In this document: positions 9,174 to 18,869 of the stretch, piece by piece | Numbering within the stretch: the stretch's first letter is position 1 | Layout of the letters: the number at the start of each line of letters is the position of its first letter | Assembly: GCA_029565935.1 (NCBI GenBank) | Contig: JAKQNF010000001.1 | Span: 1-64,000, forward strand | Origin: Bacillota bacterium | Lineage (GTDB): Bacteria; Bacillota; DTU025; MWDF01 | Reading direction: 5' to 3' | DNA length: 64,000 nucleotides | Notes under the pieces: generated by a model | What the model was told of the DNA's origin: nothing | What the model saw: only the letters and a program-made list of their open reading frames with translations | The model's database searches: none | Made by a program: the position numbers and the translations under genes

Positions 9174-9869
9174 TCAAACGTCTTTTTCGAGTATGTGTTC
9201 CAGCAGCCTTGCATCCAGGATTCTAAAGGACGGACCCCGGAAATCTATCGCACCGAGCTCTTTTAGGGCTGCCAGCTCCCTGCTGAGAGCGGGCCGCGTG
9301 ACATAGAACCGGTCCGCCATCTGGTTCCTGTTCATGCTCATCCTGAAATCATCCCTGCCGGCTTTCCTCCGCTCTTCCAGCAGAAGGGCGCATATCTTCC
9401 TGCGTATGCCCTTTATGCCCATGTAATCTATGGCTTTTTCGAGGATGAGGGCCTTCATCGATACGAGCCTCAGAAGGTTGTTCAGCAACGCCCAGTGTCC
9501 GAAGCACCTCTTCTCGCATCCAGTCACGATCCTGTCGATCGGCACGGCAATTAAGCTGCCTTTCTTTTCTGCGGTTATCGTAGCGGGCCAGGTCCTGCTC
9601 CCCGAATAGGCATTGACCTCTCCGAACGAATCGCCCGGCTCGAGCACGGCAAGAAGCATCCGTTGACCCTGCATGCTCTCCTTCGCCAAGGAGAGCCTTC
9701 CTGAGAGCAGAAGTCCTACGTATTTCTGCGGCTGTCCTGCGTAGGCGACCAAGTCTCCCCTGGAGAACTCGACAGTCCTGCATCCCAGGCATTCGATGAG
9801 GCGGGGGAGCTCATCGTGCGTGACTCCGTCGAAAAGGGCCGAATGGGATATCGCCAAAAGATTCTCCAT
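9174..9869 (-). CDS. Crp/Fnr-family transcriptional regulator
   Basis: N-terminal cNMP-binding fold, C-terminal HTH (NRNQMADRFYVTRPALSRELAALKELGAI). Confidence 0.88.
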   Translation of the reverse strand: MENLLAISHSALFDGVTHDELPRLIECLGCRTVEFSRGDLVAYAGQPQKYVGLLLSGRLSLAKESMQGQRMLLAVLEPGDSFGEVNAYSGSRTWPATITAEKKGSLIAVPIDRIVTGCEKRCFGHWALLNNLLRLVSMKALILEKAIDYMGIKGIRRKICALLLEERRKAGRDDFRMSMNRNQMADRFYVTRPALSRELAALKELGAIDFRGPSFRILDARLLEHILEKDV

Positions 9870-9882
9870 TGCCGTGCTCCTT

Positions 9883-9898
9883 TGTAATAATTGTTACC
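9883..9898. promoter_or_regulatory. Candidate Crp/Fnr-family operator
   Basis: TGTAA-TAATTG-TTACC imperfect palindrome in a divergent intergenic region, abutting the SD of the Crp/Fnr gene. Confidence 0.4.
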
Positions 9899-9956
9899 GA
9901 TTATTCTATACTATACTAGTAAGCTATGGTTAAAAAGTTTATCTGGAGGTGGAATC

Positions 9957-10283
9957 ATGATAGAAAAGCTCTACGAATTCTCCGTTACGGATACTAAGAC
10001 CATAGAACGCGTCATAGACGATGAGAACGTGAACATAAACCACATCGTGCTCGATAAGGGAGGCTCTCTGCCCGTCCATAACGCCAACTCGAATGTCTAT
10101 CTGGTAGTAGTCAGGGGCACGCTGTTTGCGAACTTGGCCGAGCAGGATACCCATGCCTACAGTGCCGGCAGCATAGTGAACGTACCTTACGGGACCAAGA
10201 TGTACATACGCAACGAGGACGATGCGTTGCTTGAGTTCTTCGTTTTCAAGTCGCCGAACCCTCGCTTCTTCTCAGAGAAATAG
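9957..10283 (+). CDS. Cupin-fold small protein
   Basis: Cupin-like beta-strand pattern (GGSLPVHNANSNVYLVVVRGTLFANL; AGSIVNVPYGTKM); ATG at 9957 with GGAGG SD. Confidence 0.7.
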   Translation: MIEKLYEFSVTDTKTIERVIDDENVNINHIVLDKGGSLPVHNANSNVYLVVVRGTLFANLAEQDTHAYSAGSIVNVPYGTKMYIRNEDDALLEFFVFKSPNPRFFSEK

Positions 10284-10333
10284 GGGATAGGGGAGAAGCG
10301 TAGAACCAGCTGAGCCATTGAACGATGTGCAAG

Positions 10334-10369
10334 AGACGGATGTCCGCCGAAGTCGCGTGGCATCCGTCT
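10334..10369. terminator. Hairpin between convergent genes
   Basis: AGACGGATG ... CATCCGTCT perfect 9-bp arms. Confidence 0.6.
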
Positions 10370-10395
10370 TGATGCTATTAATATTAAGTAGTGCG

Positions 10396-11571
10396 TCATG
10401 TAAGCGAGGAGAGCACCGCCGCTTTGGTGACTATACCCAGAAGATTTCCCACCGGCCCCACGACCGCTATTGGAAACCTAGCGCGGGCGGCAATGGGTAT
10501 GAGGTCCGCTATAGGCGTGTTTGGATCGGTGATGATGATGTCCTTTTCGAGGACATCATCTATCGACAGGTTATTTGACCTTGCGTTCATCGCCGAGTCC
10601 AGCGTCACTATCCCTGCGAGGTCCATGTTGTCCCCGACGACGAATACGCTCGATATGCTATTGGACTTCATCTCCTTCAACGCGACATTGGGCCCGTCGC
10701 TGAGCTTCACGAGGGAAGCCGGTGTTATCATCACGTTCTTCGCAAGCAGCACCTTCGAACGGTCGATGTCCTTGACGAACTGCTCTATGTACTCATCGCC
10801 GGGATTTGAGAGGATCTCCTCCGGCGTACCTGTCCTGACGACTTTGCCGTCCTTCATGATCGCCACCTGGTCACCTAGTTTAAAAGCTTCGTTTATGTCA
10901 TGTGTTATGAAGACGATCGTCTTCTTCACCTTCTTCTGGATACCTAGAAGTTCAAATTGCATGTCCCTTCTTACTATGGGATCCAACGCTGAGAAAGGTT
11001 CGTCCATGAGCAGCACCTCAGGATCGTTCGCAAGGGCCCGCGCAAGGCCTACTCGCTGCTTCATCCCGCCGCTCAAAGATGATATGGGCTGGTGCTCCCA
11101 GCCTGATAATCCGACCATGCCTATCATCTCCATCGCCCTGTCCACCCTAAGGTCTTTACGCACGCCCTTCACTTCAAGTCCATAGCAGACGTTTCCCAGG
11201 ACGTCCTTGTGGCCCATGAGCCCGAAGCTCTGGAAGACCATAGATACCTTGTTCCTTCTGTATTCTATGAGGTTCCTCCCCTTGAGGTCCGATATATCCT
11301 CGCCCTCGTACAGTAACGATCCGGCTGTCGGCCTGAGCAGGAGGTTCATCAGCCTGACGAGCGTGGATTTCCCGCTTCCAGAAAGCCCGATTATCACGAA
11401 AGTCCTTCCCCTTTGGATATCGAGCGAGACGTCGTATACCCCGACGGTAGAGCCCAGCTTCTTGAAAACGGCGTTCTTATCCATGCCCTCGCGCATGAAC
11501 TTCATGGCCGCCTGCGGGGAGTATCCGAATATCTTCGTGAGCCCTCGTGTAGAGATGATCGGTGTGTTCAT
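10396..11571 (-). CDS. opuAA: Glycine betaine/proline ABC transporter ATP-binding protein with CBS domains
   Basis: Walker A GLSGSGKST, LSGGMKQRVGLARAL signature, C-terminal CBS-like region. Confidence 0.92.
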   Translation of the reverse strand: MNTPIISTRGLTKIFGYSPQAAMKFMREGMDKNAVFKKLGSTVGVYDVSLDIQRGRTFVIIGLSGSGKSTLVRLMNLLLRPTAGSLLYEGEDISDLKGRNLIEYRRNKVSMVFQSFGLMGHKDVLGNVCYGLEVKGVRKDLRVDRAMEMIGMVGLSGWEHQPISSLSGGMKQRVGLARALANDPEVLLMDEPFSALDPIVRRDMQFELLGIQKKVKKTIVFITHDINEAFKLGDQVAIMKDGKVVRTGTPEEILSNPGDEYIEQFVKDIDRSKVLLAKNVMITPASLVKLSDGPNVALKEMKSNSISSVFVVGDNMDLAGIVTLDSAMNARSNNLSIDDVLEKDIIITDPNTPIADLIPIAARARFPIAVVGPVGNLLGIVTKAAVLSSLT

Positions 11572-12452
11572 TCGTTCCTCTCCTTAAGCTTCTCGTCGGC
11601 CTTGAACCAGCCCTGGGTAAGCCTGTCCAGCAAGACCGCTAGTATCACTATCGCGATGCCCGACTTTAGCCCTCGGCCTATCTCCAACCTGTTTATGCCG
11701 ATTATGACCTCGTAACCGAGACCTTTGACGCCTATCATCGCGCAGGTGACCACCATGGCCATCGCCATCATAAGTGTCTGGTTCACTCCGGTCATAATGG
11801 TGGGGAGCGCAAGGGGTATCTGCACTTTGAAGAGCACCTGGGCTTTGGTCGAGCCGAAAGACAATGCCGCCTCGACGACCTCCTTGTCGACCTGCCTTAT
11901 CCCATGGCAGGTCAGCCTTATCACAGGTGGGACGGCGTATATGGTCGTGGCGATGACACCAGGCACCTTTCCGAGCCCGAAGAACATGACGGCGGGTATG
12001 AGGTATACGAAAGTAGGCATGGTCTGCATGGCGTCAAGCAAAGGCTTGACGACCGATTCCGCACGACCGCTGCCTGCCACCAATATGCCTATCGGCAGCC
12101 CGATTATGAGGGATATTAGGACTGATGCAAGGACGAGGCCCAAGGTGATGGTCATGAGTTCCCAGAGGCCGAGCAGACCTACTATGAAGAGCATAGAAGC
12201 GTACATCATCCCCTGGCGTGCCCTCTTTGTCAGTCTCCAGCCGAGCAAGAACACAATACCCAACATAACCCACCAAGGTATCAAGCTCACGACCGATTGG
12301 ATGGAGTTCACGAAACCGAGCAGGACGTCTCCAATGACGGAGAACAACGGTGCCCATGCCCTGCTCAAATATGCCACCGCATCATCGACGACACGCCCTA
12401 TGTCGATCGTAAGCGCTTGGGGGAACGTCAATAGCCAACTTAATGATCCCAT
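11568..12452 (-). CDS. opuAB: Glycine betaine ABC transporter permease (ProW/OpuAB type)
   Basis: Binding-protein-dependent permease motif EVVEAALSFGSTKAQVLFKVQIPLALPTIMTGVNQTLMMAMAMV. Confidence 0.92.
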   Translation of the reverse strand: MGSLSWLLTFPQALTIDIGRVVDDAVAYLSRAWAPLFSVIGDVLLGFVNSIQSVVSLIPWWVMLGIVFLLGWRLTKRARQGMMYASMLFIVGLLGLWELMTITLGLVLASVLISLIIGLPIGILVAGSGRAESVVKPLLDAMQTMPTFVYLIPAVMFFGLGKVPGVIATTIYAVPPVIRLTCHGIRQVDKEVVEAALSFGSTKAQVLFKVQIPLALPTIMTGVNQTLMMAMAMVVTCAMIGVKGLGYEVIIGINRLEIGRGLKSGIAIVILAVLLDRLTQGWFKADEKLKERNE

Positions 12453-12469
12453 GCTGCACTACGCCCCGA

Positions 12470-13471
12470 TCATAAAGCGGCCTTGACGGCTTTTACTGCC
12501 TTGTCGTCAAGCCAGCCGGTCCAAACGTCCTCGTATTCCCTCAAGAACCATTTCGCGGCATCTTCCATGGAGGCTCTGGCATCCGCTATATAGGCGAGCG
12601 CCTTGGAGGTTATCTCCGACGAGGTGTGGTACTTCTTCAAGAATTCGACGACATCGGGCGCCTTATCATAGGTCTTCGTGCTTATGCACACGGTGCATGG
12701 AACGGCGGGGAACTCGCATCTTCCATCCATGAACAAGTCAGGATCGTATGGCGCGTCTTTTAGCAAGACGAGGTCGTACTTGCCCGTAAGCCAGGTCGGC
12801 TCCCAGTAATAGCCTACTATAGGCTCTGCTTTTTCGTAGGCCGAAGCGAACGCAGCGGCCATCGCGGCATCAGATCCGGGGCTGAAGTAGATGTACTCAT
12901 CCGAAAGCCCGTAATACTCATACTTCCTGTATACGATCTCATCGACCTGCCAGCCGGGTATGGCGCCGTAGATGCGCCCTTTACTTGGAGTCTCCGTGTC
13001 CTTGAAGACCGACTTCAGTCCTTTCAGTTCCGAAACATACTCGAGCCCAGGCGCCAGGGGCTCGATGCCTCTTTCCTCGTCCCCTTCGATTACGTAGCGG
13101 GGGACATAGAACCCTTGCGCATTATCGTCGAAGTTGATCCCCAGCTCGATTATCTTTCCGTCCGCCACATCGGCGTCATAGAAAGCCAGGTTGTCCGTCC
13201 ACATCTCCATGAACACGTCTACCTCGCCGCTTAAAAGTGCGGTGTAAGTAACGGATGTCGATCCGCTCACTTCTTCGACTCCGTATCCAAGGGCGTTTTC
13301 GACAATGAACATGGCTACGGCATTATGGAATCGCACGCTGTCCCATCCCTGTTCGGCGAAGACGATGACCGGCTTCTCCTTTTTTGCGACGTTGCCGCCT
13401 GTACATCCGGCTATCGCCGTTAATGAAAACACGGCCGCGAATATGACAAGAAGCCTAGTTACTTTCTTCAT
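12470..13471 (-). CDS. opuAC: Glycine betaine-binding lipoprotein (OpuAC/ProX type)
   Basis: Lipobox (ITAIAGC); OpuAC-type sequence GWDSVRFHNAVAMFIVENALGY; LEYVSELKGLKSVFKD. Confidence 0.9.
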   Translation of the reverse strand: MKKVTRLLVIFAAVFSLTAIAGCTGGNVAKKEKPVIVFAEQGWDSVRFHNAVAMFIVENALGYGVEEVSGSTSVTYTALLSGEVDVFMEMWTDNLAFYDADVADGKIIELGINFDDNAQGFYVPRYVIEGDEERGIEPLAPGLEYVSELKGLKSVFKDTETPSKGRIYGAIPGWQVDEIVYRKYEYYGLSDEYIYFSPGSDAAMAAAFASAYEKAEPIVGYYWEPTWLTGKYDLVLLKDAPYDPDLFMDGRCEFPAVPCTVCISTKTYDKAPDVVEFLKKYHTSSEITSKALAYIADARASMEDAAKWFLREYEDVWTGWLDDKAVKAVKAAL

Positions 13472-13497
13472 AATTTATCGACCTCCCACAGAATACC

Positions 13498-13526
13498 GAC
13501 AACTTATAAAAGATATACAAGTTGTC
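13498..13526 (-). promoter_or_regulatory. Candidate GntR/BusR-type operator upstream of opuAC
   Basis: GACAACTT-N13-AAGTTGTC, perfect 8-nt arms. Confidence 0.5.
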
Positions 13527-13569
13527 TGTTGCGGAATAATGATATTACATAGACCGTGGAAAAGTCAAA

Positions 13570-13587
13570 AGCCGGGGTACCCCGGCT
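13570..13587 (-). terminator. Terminator after the GntR-RCK_C gene
   Basis: Perfect palindrome AGCCGGGGTACCCCGGCT, followed on the minus strand by TTTTGAC. Confidence 0.6.
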
Positions 13588-13610
13588 CATAAGGCGATAT
13601 TCTTAATGTA

Positions 13611-14318
13611 TCAGCCCTCAGTGATAAGTTTAAGCACCCTGTCGGGAGCTTCCTTGTCCCCGATCACCAGGACGATGTCGTGCGGCTGGAACGATGCGTA
13701 AGGGCCGGGGGAGATGATGATCTTGCCTTCTCTTTTTATGCCCACGATGGTGGCCCTAGTCTGTTGCCAGAACCTCAGGTCCGTGACGGACCTTCCTATG
13801 ATGGGAGCACCTTCCGGAACGTCTATTTCCACGGCGTGGACCGGGCTGATGTTCCTGAACCTTTCGCTAAGGTCGCATACGTCATCTATAAGCGAGGTCA
13901 GCTTGACGTCAAGTTCTTCCCTTTTCTTCAGCAGGGAGACGATCTCGTTCCTCCTAGACCTCATGTCCTTGCCTATGTTATAGCGTTCGATGAAACCTAC
14001 TGCGTTGGGCCTTGAAGTCACCTTCACCCCGCTGCTTGCGTAGACCTTCACTATCTCCATGTCCTGGAGGATCCTAAGGGACCTCCTGATGGTCTCGGGG
14101 GATACCTTGTACTCACCGGCAAGTATGGACCTGCCGCTCAGTCTGGTGCCCTCCTTGATCTCGCCTTTGGAGATGCGGATCGCTATGTCCAGGGCTATTT
14201 GTGAATATATGGGCGATTCTACGTTTTCCATATGTCGGCTCCTCGTAAACTTCCTTAATTGATTATACTCTATGGCGCTTCGGACGTTATCCATCAGGCC
14301 CATTTTGATCAGCTGCAT
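13611..14318 (-). CDS. GntR-family regulator with C-terminal RCK_C (TrkA_C) domain, BusR-like
   Basis: GntR wHTH (LSGRSILAGEYKVSPETIRRSLRILQDMEIV) plus RCK_C (VPEGAPIIGRSVTDLRFWQQTRATIVGIKREGKIIISPGPYASFQPHDIVLVIG). Confidence 0.88.
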   Translation of the reverse strand: MQLIKMGLMDNVRSAIEYNQLRKFTRSRHMENVESPIYSQIALDIAIRISKGEIKEGTRLSGRSILAGEYKVSPETIRRSLRILQDMEIVKVYASSGVKVTSRPNAVGFIERYNIGKDMRSRRNEIVSLLKKREELDVKLTSLIDDVCDLSERFRNISPVHAVEIDVPEGAPIIGRSVTDLRFWQQTRATIVGIKREGKIIISPGPYASFQPHDIVLVIGDKEAPDRVLKLITEG

Positions 14319-14381
14319 CGGCCAATTTCACGAAATAGCCCCAAGGGACACTTTCGAAAACGCAGGATCGGTATTGACGTT

Positions 14382-14783
14382 TCAGTCTACCCGGGGCGCG
14401 ATCGCGTCCTCGATCGCCTTAAGAATGGTGTAGCTGCTCCAAGTCGCCCCGCTGATAGTATCAACATCTAAAGACTGCGATTCGATAACCTTCCCGGTTA
14501 TCTCCTCGGCTTTCTTGCCCTTTCCGTTCACGTGCTCTTTTATGTCGATCGATATGATCCTCCCGGCCTCGACCTTGACGGTCAAGCTTACTTTCACCGG
14601 TGTTATCTTGGCCTCGCCATCGTATTCACCGTCAGGGATAGAGGATAGGTTCATCTTGGTGAACTGCAATCCTTCCGGCCTTAGGCTGGACAAATAGGCA
14701 TATCCTGCCAAACCTGCCAGGACCAAGGCTAACATGACCATCGCGAAGATCCTCATCGCCTTCATGCCGATACCTTCTTTCAC
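14382..14783 (-). CDS. Membrane-anchored FMN-binding domain protein (paralogue 1)
   Basis: N-terminal TM; C-terminal DTISGATWSSYTILKAI flavinylation-type motif. Confidence 0.8.
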   Translation of the reverse strand: MKEGIGMKAMRIFAMVMLALVLAGLAGYAYLSSLRPEGLQFTKMNLSSIPDGEYDGEAKITPVKVSLTVKVEAGRIISIDIKEHVNGKGKKAEEITGKVIESQSLDVDTISGATWSSYTILKAIEDAIAPRVD

Positions 14784-14837
14784 AATAGGTCGTCCTGTTA
14801 TCCCATATCGAACTGGCAGCTGTACTCCGGTTCCATG

Positions 14838-15773
14838 CTAAGGTTCGTACCAGACAGGTCTGTCAAGCTTAAAGCCGCCGAAATCCTCTACCACCGACTT
14901 GGAGTACTCCATCATAATATCCACTTGGTCCTTTCCGAAAGGCATCGCCCAGATCGGCGAATACATGACGATATCGGCGAGATAGAGCTTTAAAAGACGC
15001 CAGAATACGTCTTCCGGTTCTCCGTCGAAATAGGAACGGATCTGTCCGTTTACGAAATTTACGCTCAAGGGCCTTGCGAATACCGCGGCCCTGTGGAACT
15101 CCTCGAACGGGTCCCCGAAGTCGCATCTGTCGAAATCGACTATGCCGAGCCTGCCGTCTCTTCCCAAAATCATGTTACCGGGATGGTAGTCCCCATGTTG
15201 GGGTAGGGAAGGCCTTCCAGTCAGCAACCCTAGGTTATCGTTGATGCATGATAGGGCCGGTTCCGTCCAGGGCAGCGAAAGCCCGGACTCTGAATATGCC
15301 TTTATATGCCTCTCGAGCTTCCGCAGCATCCTGTAGCTCCAGTCGTGTTCGGGCTTTGTGAAGCTGCCTGCGTGTATGCTTTTTAGGATCCCTCCGGCTT
15401 CCTCGCCGATAGTACGCTGCGAAGATACATCCATCCCGCTGAGTACGTCGTCAAGGGGTATTCCTTCGAGCCACGTCTGCAGGACGAATGTGGAACCGTC
15501 AGCTAGTGAACCGGTCTCGACAGGTTCTGGGACCCTAACTCCGCCGAAGGAGGCTGCGAGCATGGCGTAAGCCGTCTCTGCGCGCCGTACGGCTCCGACT
15601 GAGCGGGAGATCCTAAGCAAGAACCTTCTGCCGTCCTGGTCTTCCAGCAGGTATTTCTCGTCCGGCGACCAACCCTTCTTTATGAAGCCTGCCACACGGC
15701 AGGCCGAGAAACGTACCGATATCCTATGTGGTATGGCATAGGGCAAGCCTTTTCTTCCGCTACTCTCGGCCAT
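14838..15773 (-). CDS. Aminoglycoside phosphotransferase-family kinase
   Basis: PQHGDYHPGNMILGRDGRLGIVDFDRCDFGDPFEEF APH catalytic motif; ATG at 15773 with SD. Confidence 0.88.
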   Translation of the reverse strand: MAESSGRKGLPYAIPHRISVRFSACRVAGFIKKGWSPDEKYLLEDQDGRRFLLRISRSVGAVRRAETAYAMLAASFGGVRVPEPVETGSLADGSTFVLQTWLEGIPLDDVLSGMDVSSQRTIGEEAGGILKSIHAGSFTKPEHDWSYRMLRKLERHIKAYSESGLSLPWTEPALSCINDNLGLLTGRPSLPQHGDYHPGNMILGRDGRLGIVDFDRCDFGDPFEEFHRAAVFARPLSVNFVNGQIRSYFDGEPEDVFWRLLKLYLADIVMYSPIWAMPFGKDQVDIMMEYSKSVVEDFGGFKLDRPVWYEP

Positions 15774-15796
15774 CGGATTATCTCTAGCTCCTACTG

Positions 15797-16177
15797 TCAA
15801 TTGCTCTCCCTGGTCAGGGCAACCTCGATCGCCTTGATTATCGCCTTGCTGCTCCATGTCGCCCTGCTGACTACGTCAACACCCAGCGATTGTCTCTTTA
15901 TGATCTCATCTACTATCTTCTCGGCCGGTTTGCCCATCACGGTGTCGTGCTTAGCTATCTTAATTTCCGAAACTATCCCGTCCTCTACGTGGACTACGAC
16001 TTCCGCCGACACGGGACCGAGCACATAGGCGCCTTTATAGGTACCGTCGGCAAGCGACGAGAAGTCTACGTCATGGATCGTTACCGAAGGCACCTTCATG
16101 CTGCTAATCGCCAGGTAACCTCCAGCGAACAGCACCAGTAGCGTGATGACTATACGTATGGTGAGTCTCCTGCCCAA
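15797..16177 (-). CDS. Membrane-anchored FMN-binding domain protein (paralogue 2)
   Basis: N-terminal TM; DVVSRATWSSKAIIKAI, motif Gly replaced by Arg. Confidence 0.75.
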   Translation of the reverse strand: MGRRLTIRIVITLLVLFAGGYLAISSMKVPSVTIHDVDFSSLADGTYKGAYVLGPVSAEVVVHVEDGIVSEIKIAKHDTVMGKPAEKIVDEIIKRQSLGVDVVSRATWSSKAIIKAIEVALTRESN

Positions 16178-16485
16178 TGCCGCACTTCCTTCCGGTTGTC
16201 TGTGCTAAGGTGGCGAAAAATCAACGGAAAAGGACTGGCTATCGCCTACGTGTGAAAAGAACCTGACCAAGAATGATTATATAAGCTGAAGCGCCATATG
16301 CCAAATCATTTACTGGATAAAATGCATATTTTCATTCAATACGAGCAATTAAAAGTACAAATATGGAAATAACTGTATGGCAACGGAACTTGAAACAAGC
16401 CATCGACCTTGTTCGGCATCCGTATCTTCATCGGCATTACCAATAAGTGGATGAAGCCTGGAACGGCTGCACCCCCACAGGCGCC

Positions 16486-17211
16486 TTAGTAGGGATTCTT
16501 CCTTCTGAATAAGGCGTACGCGAGGACGATGAGGGCGGCGTTGTAGAGGAAACCGATTACGACGTAAGACGCGAAACTTAGGTTCATCTTAGCAAGGCCC
16601 GCCGATATCGCAGGTTCGAGGGCTAACCGTTGCACTGCCTTCGTAACCCAATGGCCCGGCGCGAAAGCGAAGAACCATTCCTTAGCGTCCTTGAAGAAGA
16701 AACCTACGATGGGGAATACCATGAGGAAGCCCGAAGCCTTCATGGCGACGAATCCTTCCACCTTGTTCTTTGCGAAGGAGTTCATCACGAAGGCCGTGAT
16801 CGGCACCTGCATCGAAGAAAGGAGCGAAACCACCGCCATCTGGTAAAACCGCATGTCGAAGGCGCCGGATATCCAGATGATCATCATGCCGCCGACGAAA
16901 GCCATCGCGGATATTACGGCGACCTTCAGCCATATGTACTTCCATACCGGCACGGGAGAGATCTGGATCGAGTACATGACCAGGTCGTCCCTGTCATCAA
17001 GGAGGGACATGCCGGCGATCGAGCCGAACAGCATGCCGGTTAGTATAACGAGCAGCATTGCACTCAGATCGAGGGCTATGCCCTTCACTATGCCCCTCGC
17101 TATCAGGTACCTGACGACCAGCCCCATGAGCATGGGATAGAAGAACAACATCTGTGTCATCTTCTCGCGCAGCATGTTCTTGAATTCGTGCCTAAGCATC
17201 GTCTTGAGCAT
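16486..17211 (-). CDS. ABC-2 type transporter permease
   Basis: Multiple TM segments, adjacent to permease and ATPase genes. Confidence 0.75.
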   Translation of the reverse strand: MLKTMLRHEFKNMLREKMTQMLFFYPMLMGLVVRYLIARGIVKGIALDLSAMLLVILTGMLFGSIAGMSLLDDRDDLVMYSIQISPVPVWKYIWLKVAVISAMAFVGGMMIIWISGAFDMRFYQMAVVSLLSSMQVPITAFVMNSFAKNKVEGFVAMKASGFLMVFPIVGFFFKDAKEWFFAFAPGHWVTKAVQRLALEPAISAGLAKMNLSFASYVVIGFLYNAALIVLAYALFRRKNPY

Positions 17212-17213
17212 CG

Positions 17214-17945
17214 CTACACCCCCATTTCCCTCATCATGTACTCGGCGAAACGAGGCTTGACGGCGAAGAAATACAACAACAGCGTAAGTGCCGTGATATA
17301 GAGGTATCCGAAGACGATCTTCCAGGGCTCCACTCCTGGCCCGAAGCCTGCCCTCATGAGGTTTGCCGACGTCTCAAGGGGGAGGATGACCAGGAAATCG
17401 GCCAGCTTCGGACCGATGACGCCAGTCATCGCCAACACGCTGGGAAACATGAAGACTGTCACATAGAGCATGAAGCCTATGAGCATCGATGTGAAGTTCT
17501 TCGCCGAGTAAGCGATCCTGACGCCTATCATCGTATGCAAGGAAGTCACGGCCACCGCCGCGAAGATGACATGGGCATACTTGTAAGTCACGCCCTTGAG
17601 CGCATAGAGCGCCAATGATACGAACACGACGGTGAACAGAGAAGTGGCTATGCTCGTCACGAGTTTTGCCGTCACGTACTCGTCGCTACTGGCCGGTGTA
17701 ACCATGATCGAGTTCACCGTATGCTCCTTCTTTTCGTAGAATAGCGTCGCTCCCACGAGAAGGGAGGTCATCATGGTGCTGTCGAGCAGGAAGATGAAAG
17801 GCATGACGCCAAGCACCATGGCATCGTCGATGAACGATGCCATGAGCACGTAGAACAATGAAACGACAAAGCTGGCGGCGAACAGGTTGTACCTGTTGAG
17901 CCTTACGAACTCTCCTCTTATGAGGGCCCTAAGCCTGCTGTTCAT
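17214..17945 (-). CDS. ABC-2 type transporter permease
   Basis: Multiple TM segments; YEKKEHTVNSIMVTPASSDEYVTAKL. Confidence 0.78.
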   Translation of the reverse strand: MNSRLRALIRGEFVRLNRYNLFAASFVVSLFYVLMASFIDDAMVLGVMPFIFLLDSTMMTSLLVGATLFYEKKEHTVNSIMVTPASSDEYVTAKLVTSIATSLFTVVFVSLALYALKGVTYKYAHVIFAAVAVTSLHTMIGVRIAYSAKNFTSMLIGFMLYVTVFMFPSVLAMTGVIGPKLADFLVILPLETSANLMRAGFGPGVEPWKIVFGYLYITALTLLLYFFAVKPRFAEYMMREMGV

Positions 17946-18819
17946 GCAGGGCCACCCCCGTAACCTTTATGAAGATCTCCTCCAAGGTCGTCTCGCCGCT
18001 GTGTATGGTCTCGATCTGCTTCTCACGTACCATCTTGGCGAAATCCTCGCCCTTGAGCGCGTCCATCGAGAACTCGGATGATTTCAGCAGCCCGTTCTCC
18101 CTGTACTCTACAGTCACTACCTTCTTTCCGTATTTGAGCTTGAGGTTCCTGGGCGTGTCCTCTTCGTGTATGCGCCCGTTGATTATGAAGCCGACCCTGT
18201 CGCAAAGCTGGTCAACGTCGCTCATGATATGGCTTGCCAAAAAGACGGTGCCTCCCGCCTGCTTGAACTCAAGGATCATGTCCTTCATTATCCTGGCGTT
18301 CAAAGGGTCGATACCGTTAGTCGGCTCGTCGAGGAACAAGACCTTAGGGCCGTTGATCAGGGCCCTTACGAAATTCAGCCTGATCTTCATGCCCTTCGAG
18401 TACTCTCCCGCCTTCCTGTCGCGGTCATCCCATAGGCCGACCCTCTTCATGAGGGGTTCTACATCGACGGTCCTCTTGTAGAGCCTCCTGAAGAAGTCGA
18501 GGTTCTCCATGGCGGTGAGCTTCGAGAAAGATATCGGCATCTCGAAACTCACGCCTATGTCTTCGTAGAAACTGTTATCGTACGCCCTAAGCGGCTTGTC
18601 TTTGTAAGTGATCGCACCTTTGTAGTCCTTTATCAGCTTTATCAGGATCTTCTGCGTTGTGCTCTTCCCGGCTCCGGAGGGGCCGAGCAAGCCGTAGATC
18701 TCGCCGTCCTTCACCTCGAAGCTGAGCTTGTCCACGGCCTTCTTGGCATTGCCCGGATAGGAATACTCGAGCGAATCAACCTTGAACAACCTGGATCCCC
18801 CCTTAAGGCCCCTGTTCAT
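17929..18819 (-). CDS. ABC transporter ATP-binding protein
   Basis: GPSGAGKST Walker A, YSKGMKIRLNFVRALINGPKVLFLDEPTNGIDP. Confidence 0.93.
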   Translation of the reverse strand: MNRGLKGGSRLFKVDSLEYSYPGNAKKAVDKLSFEVKDGEIYGLLGPSGAGKSTTQKILIKLIKDYKGAITYKDKPLRAYDNSFYEDIGVSFEMPISFSKLTAMENLDFFRRLYKRTVDVEPLMKRVGLWDDRDRKAGEYSKGMKIRLNFVRALINGPKVLFLDEPTNGIDPLNARIMKDMILEFKQAGGTVFLASHIMSDVDQLCDRVGFIINGRIHEEDTPRNLKLKYGKKVVTVEYRENGLLKSSEFSMDALKGEDFAKMVREKQIETIHSGETTLEEIFIKVTGVALHEQQA

Positions 18820-18869
18820 CTGGGCAGAAAGCTATTCGCGGTAAAAAATCGAAATAGTAAGCCCTGTCA

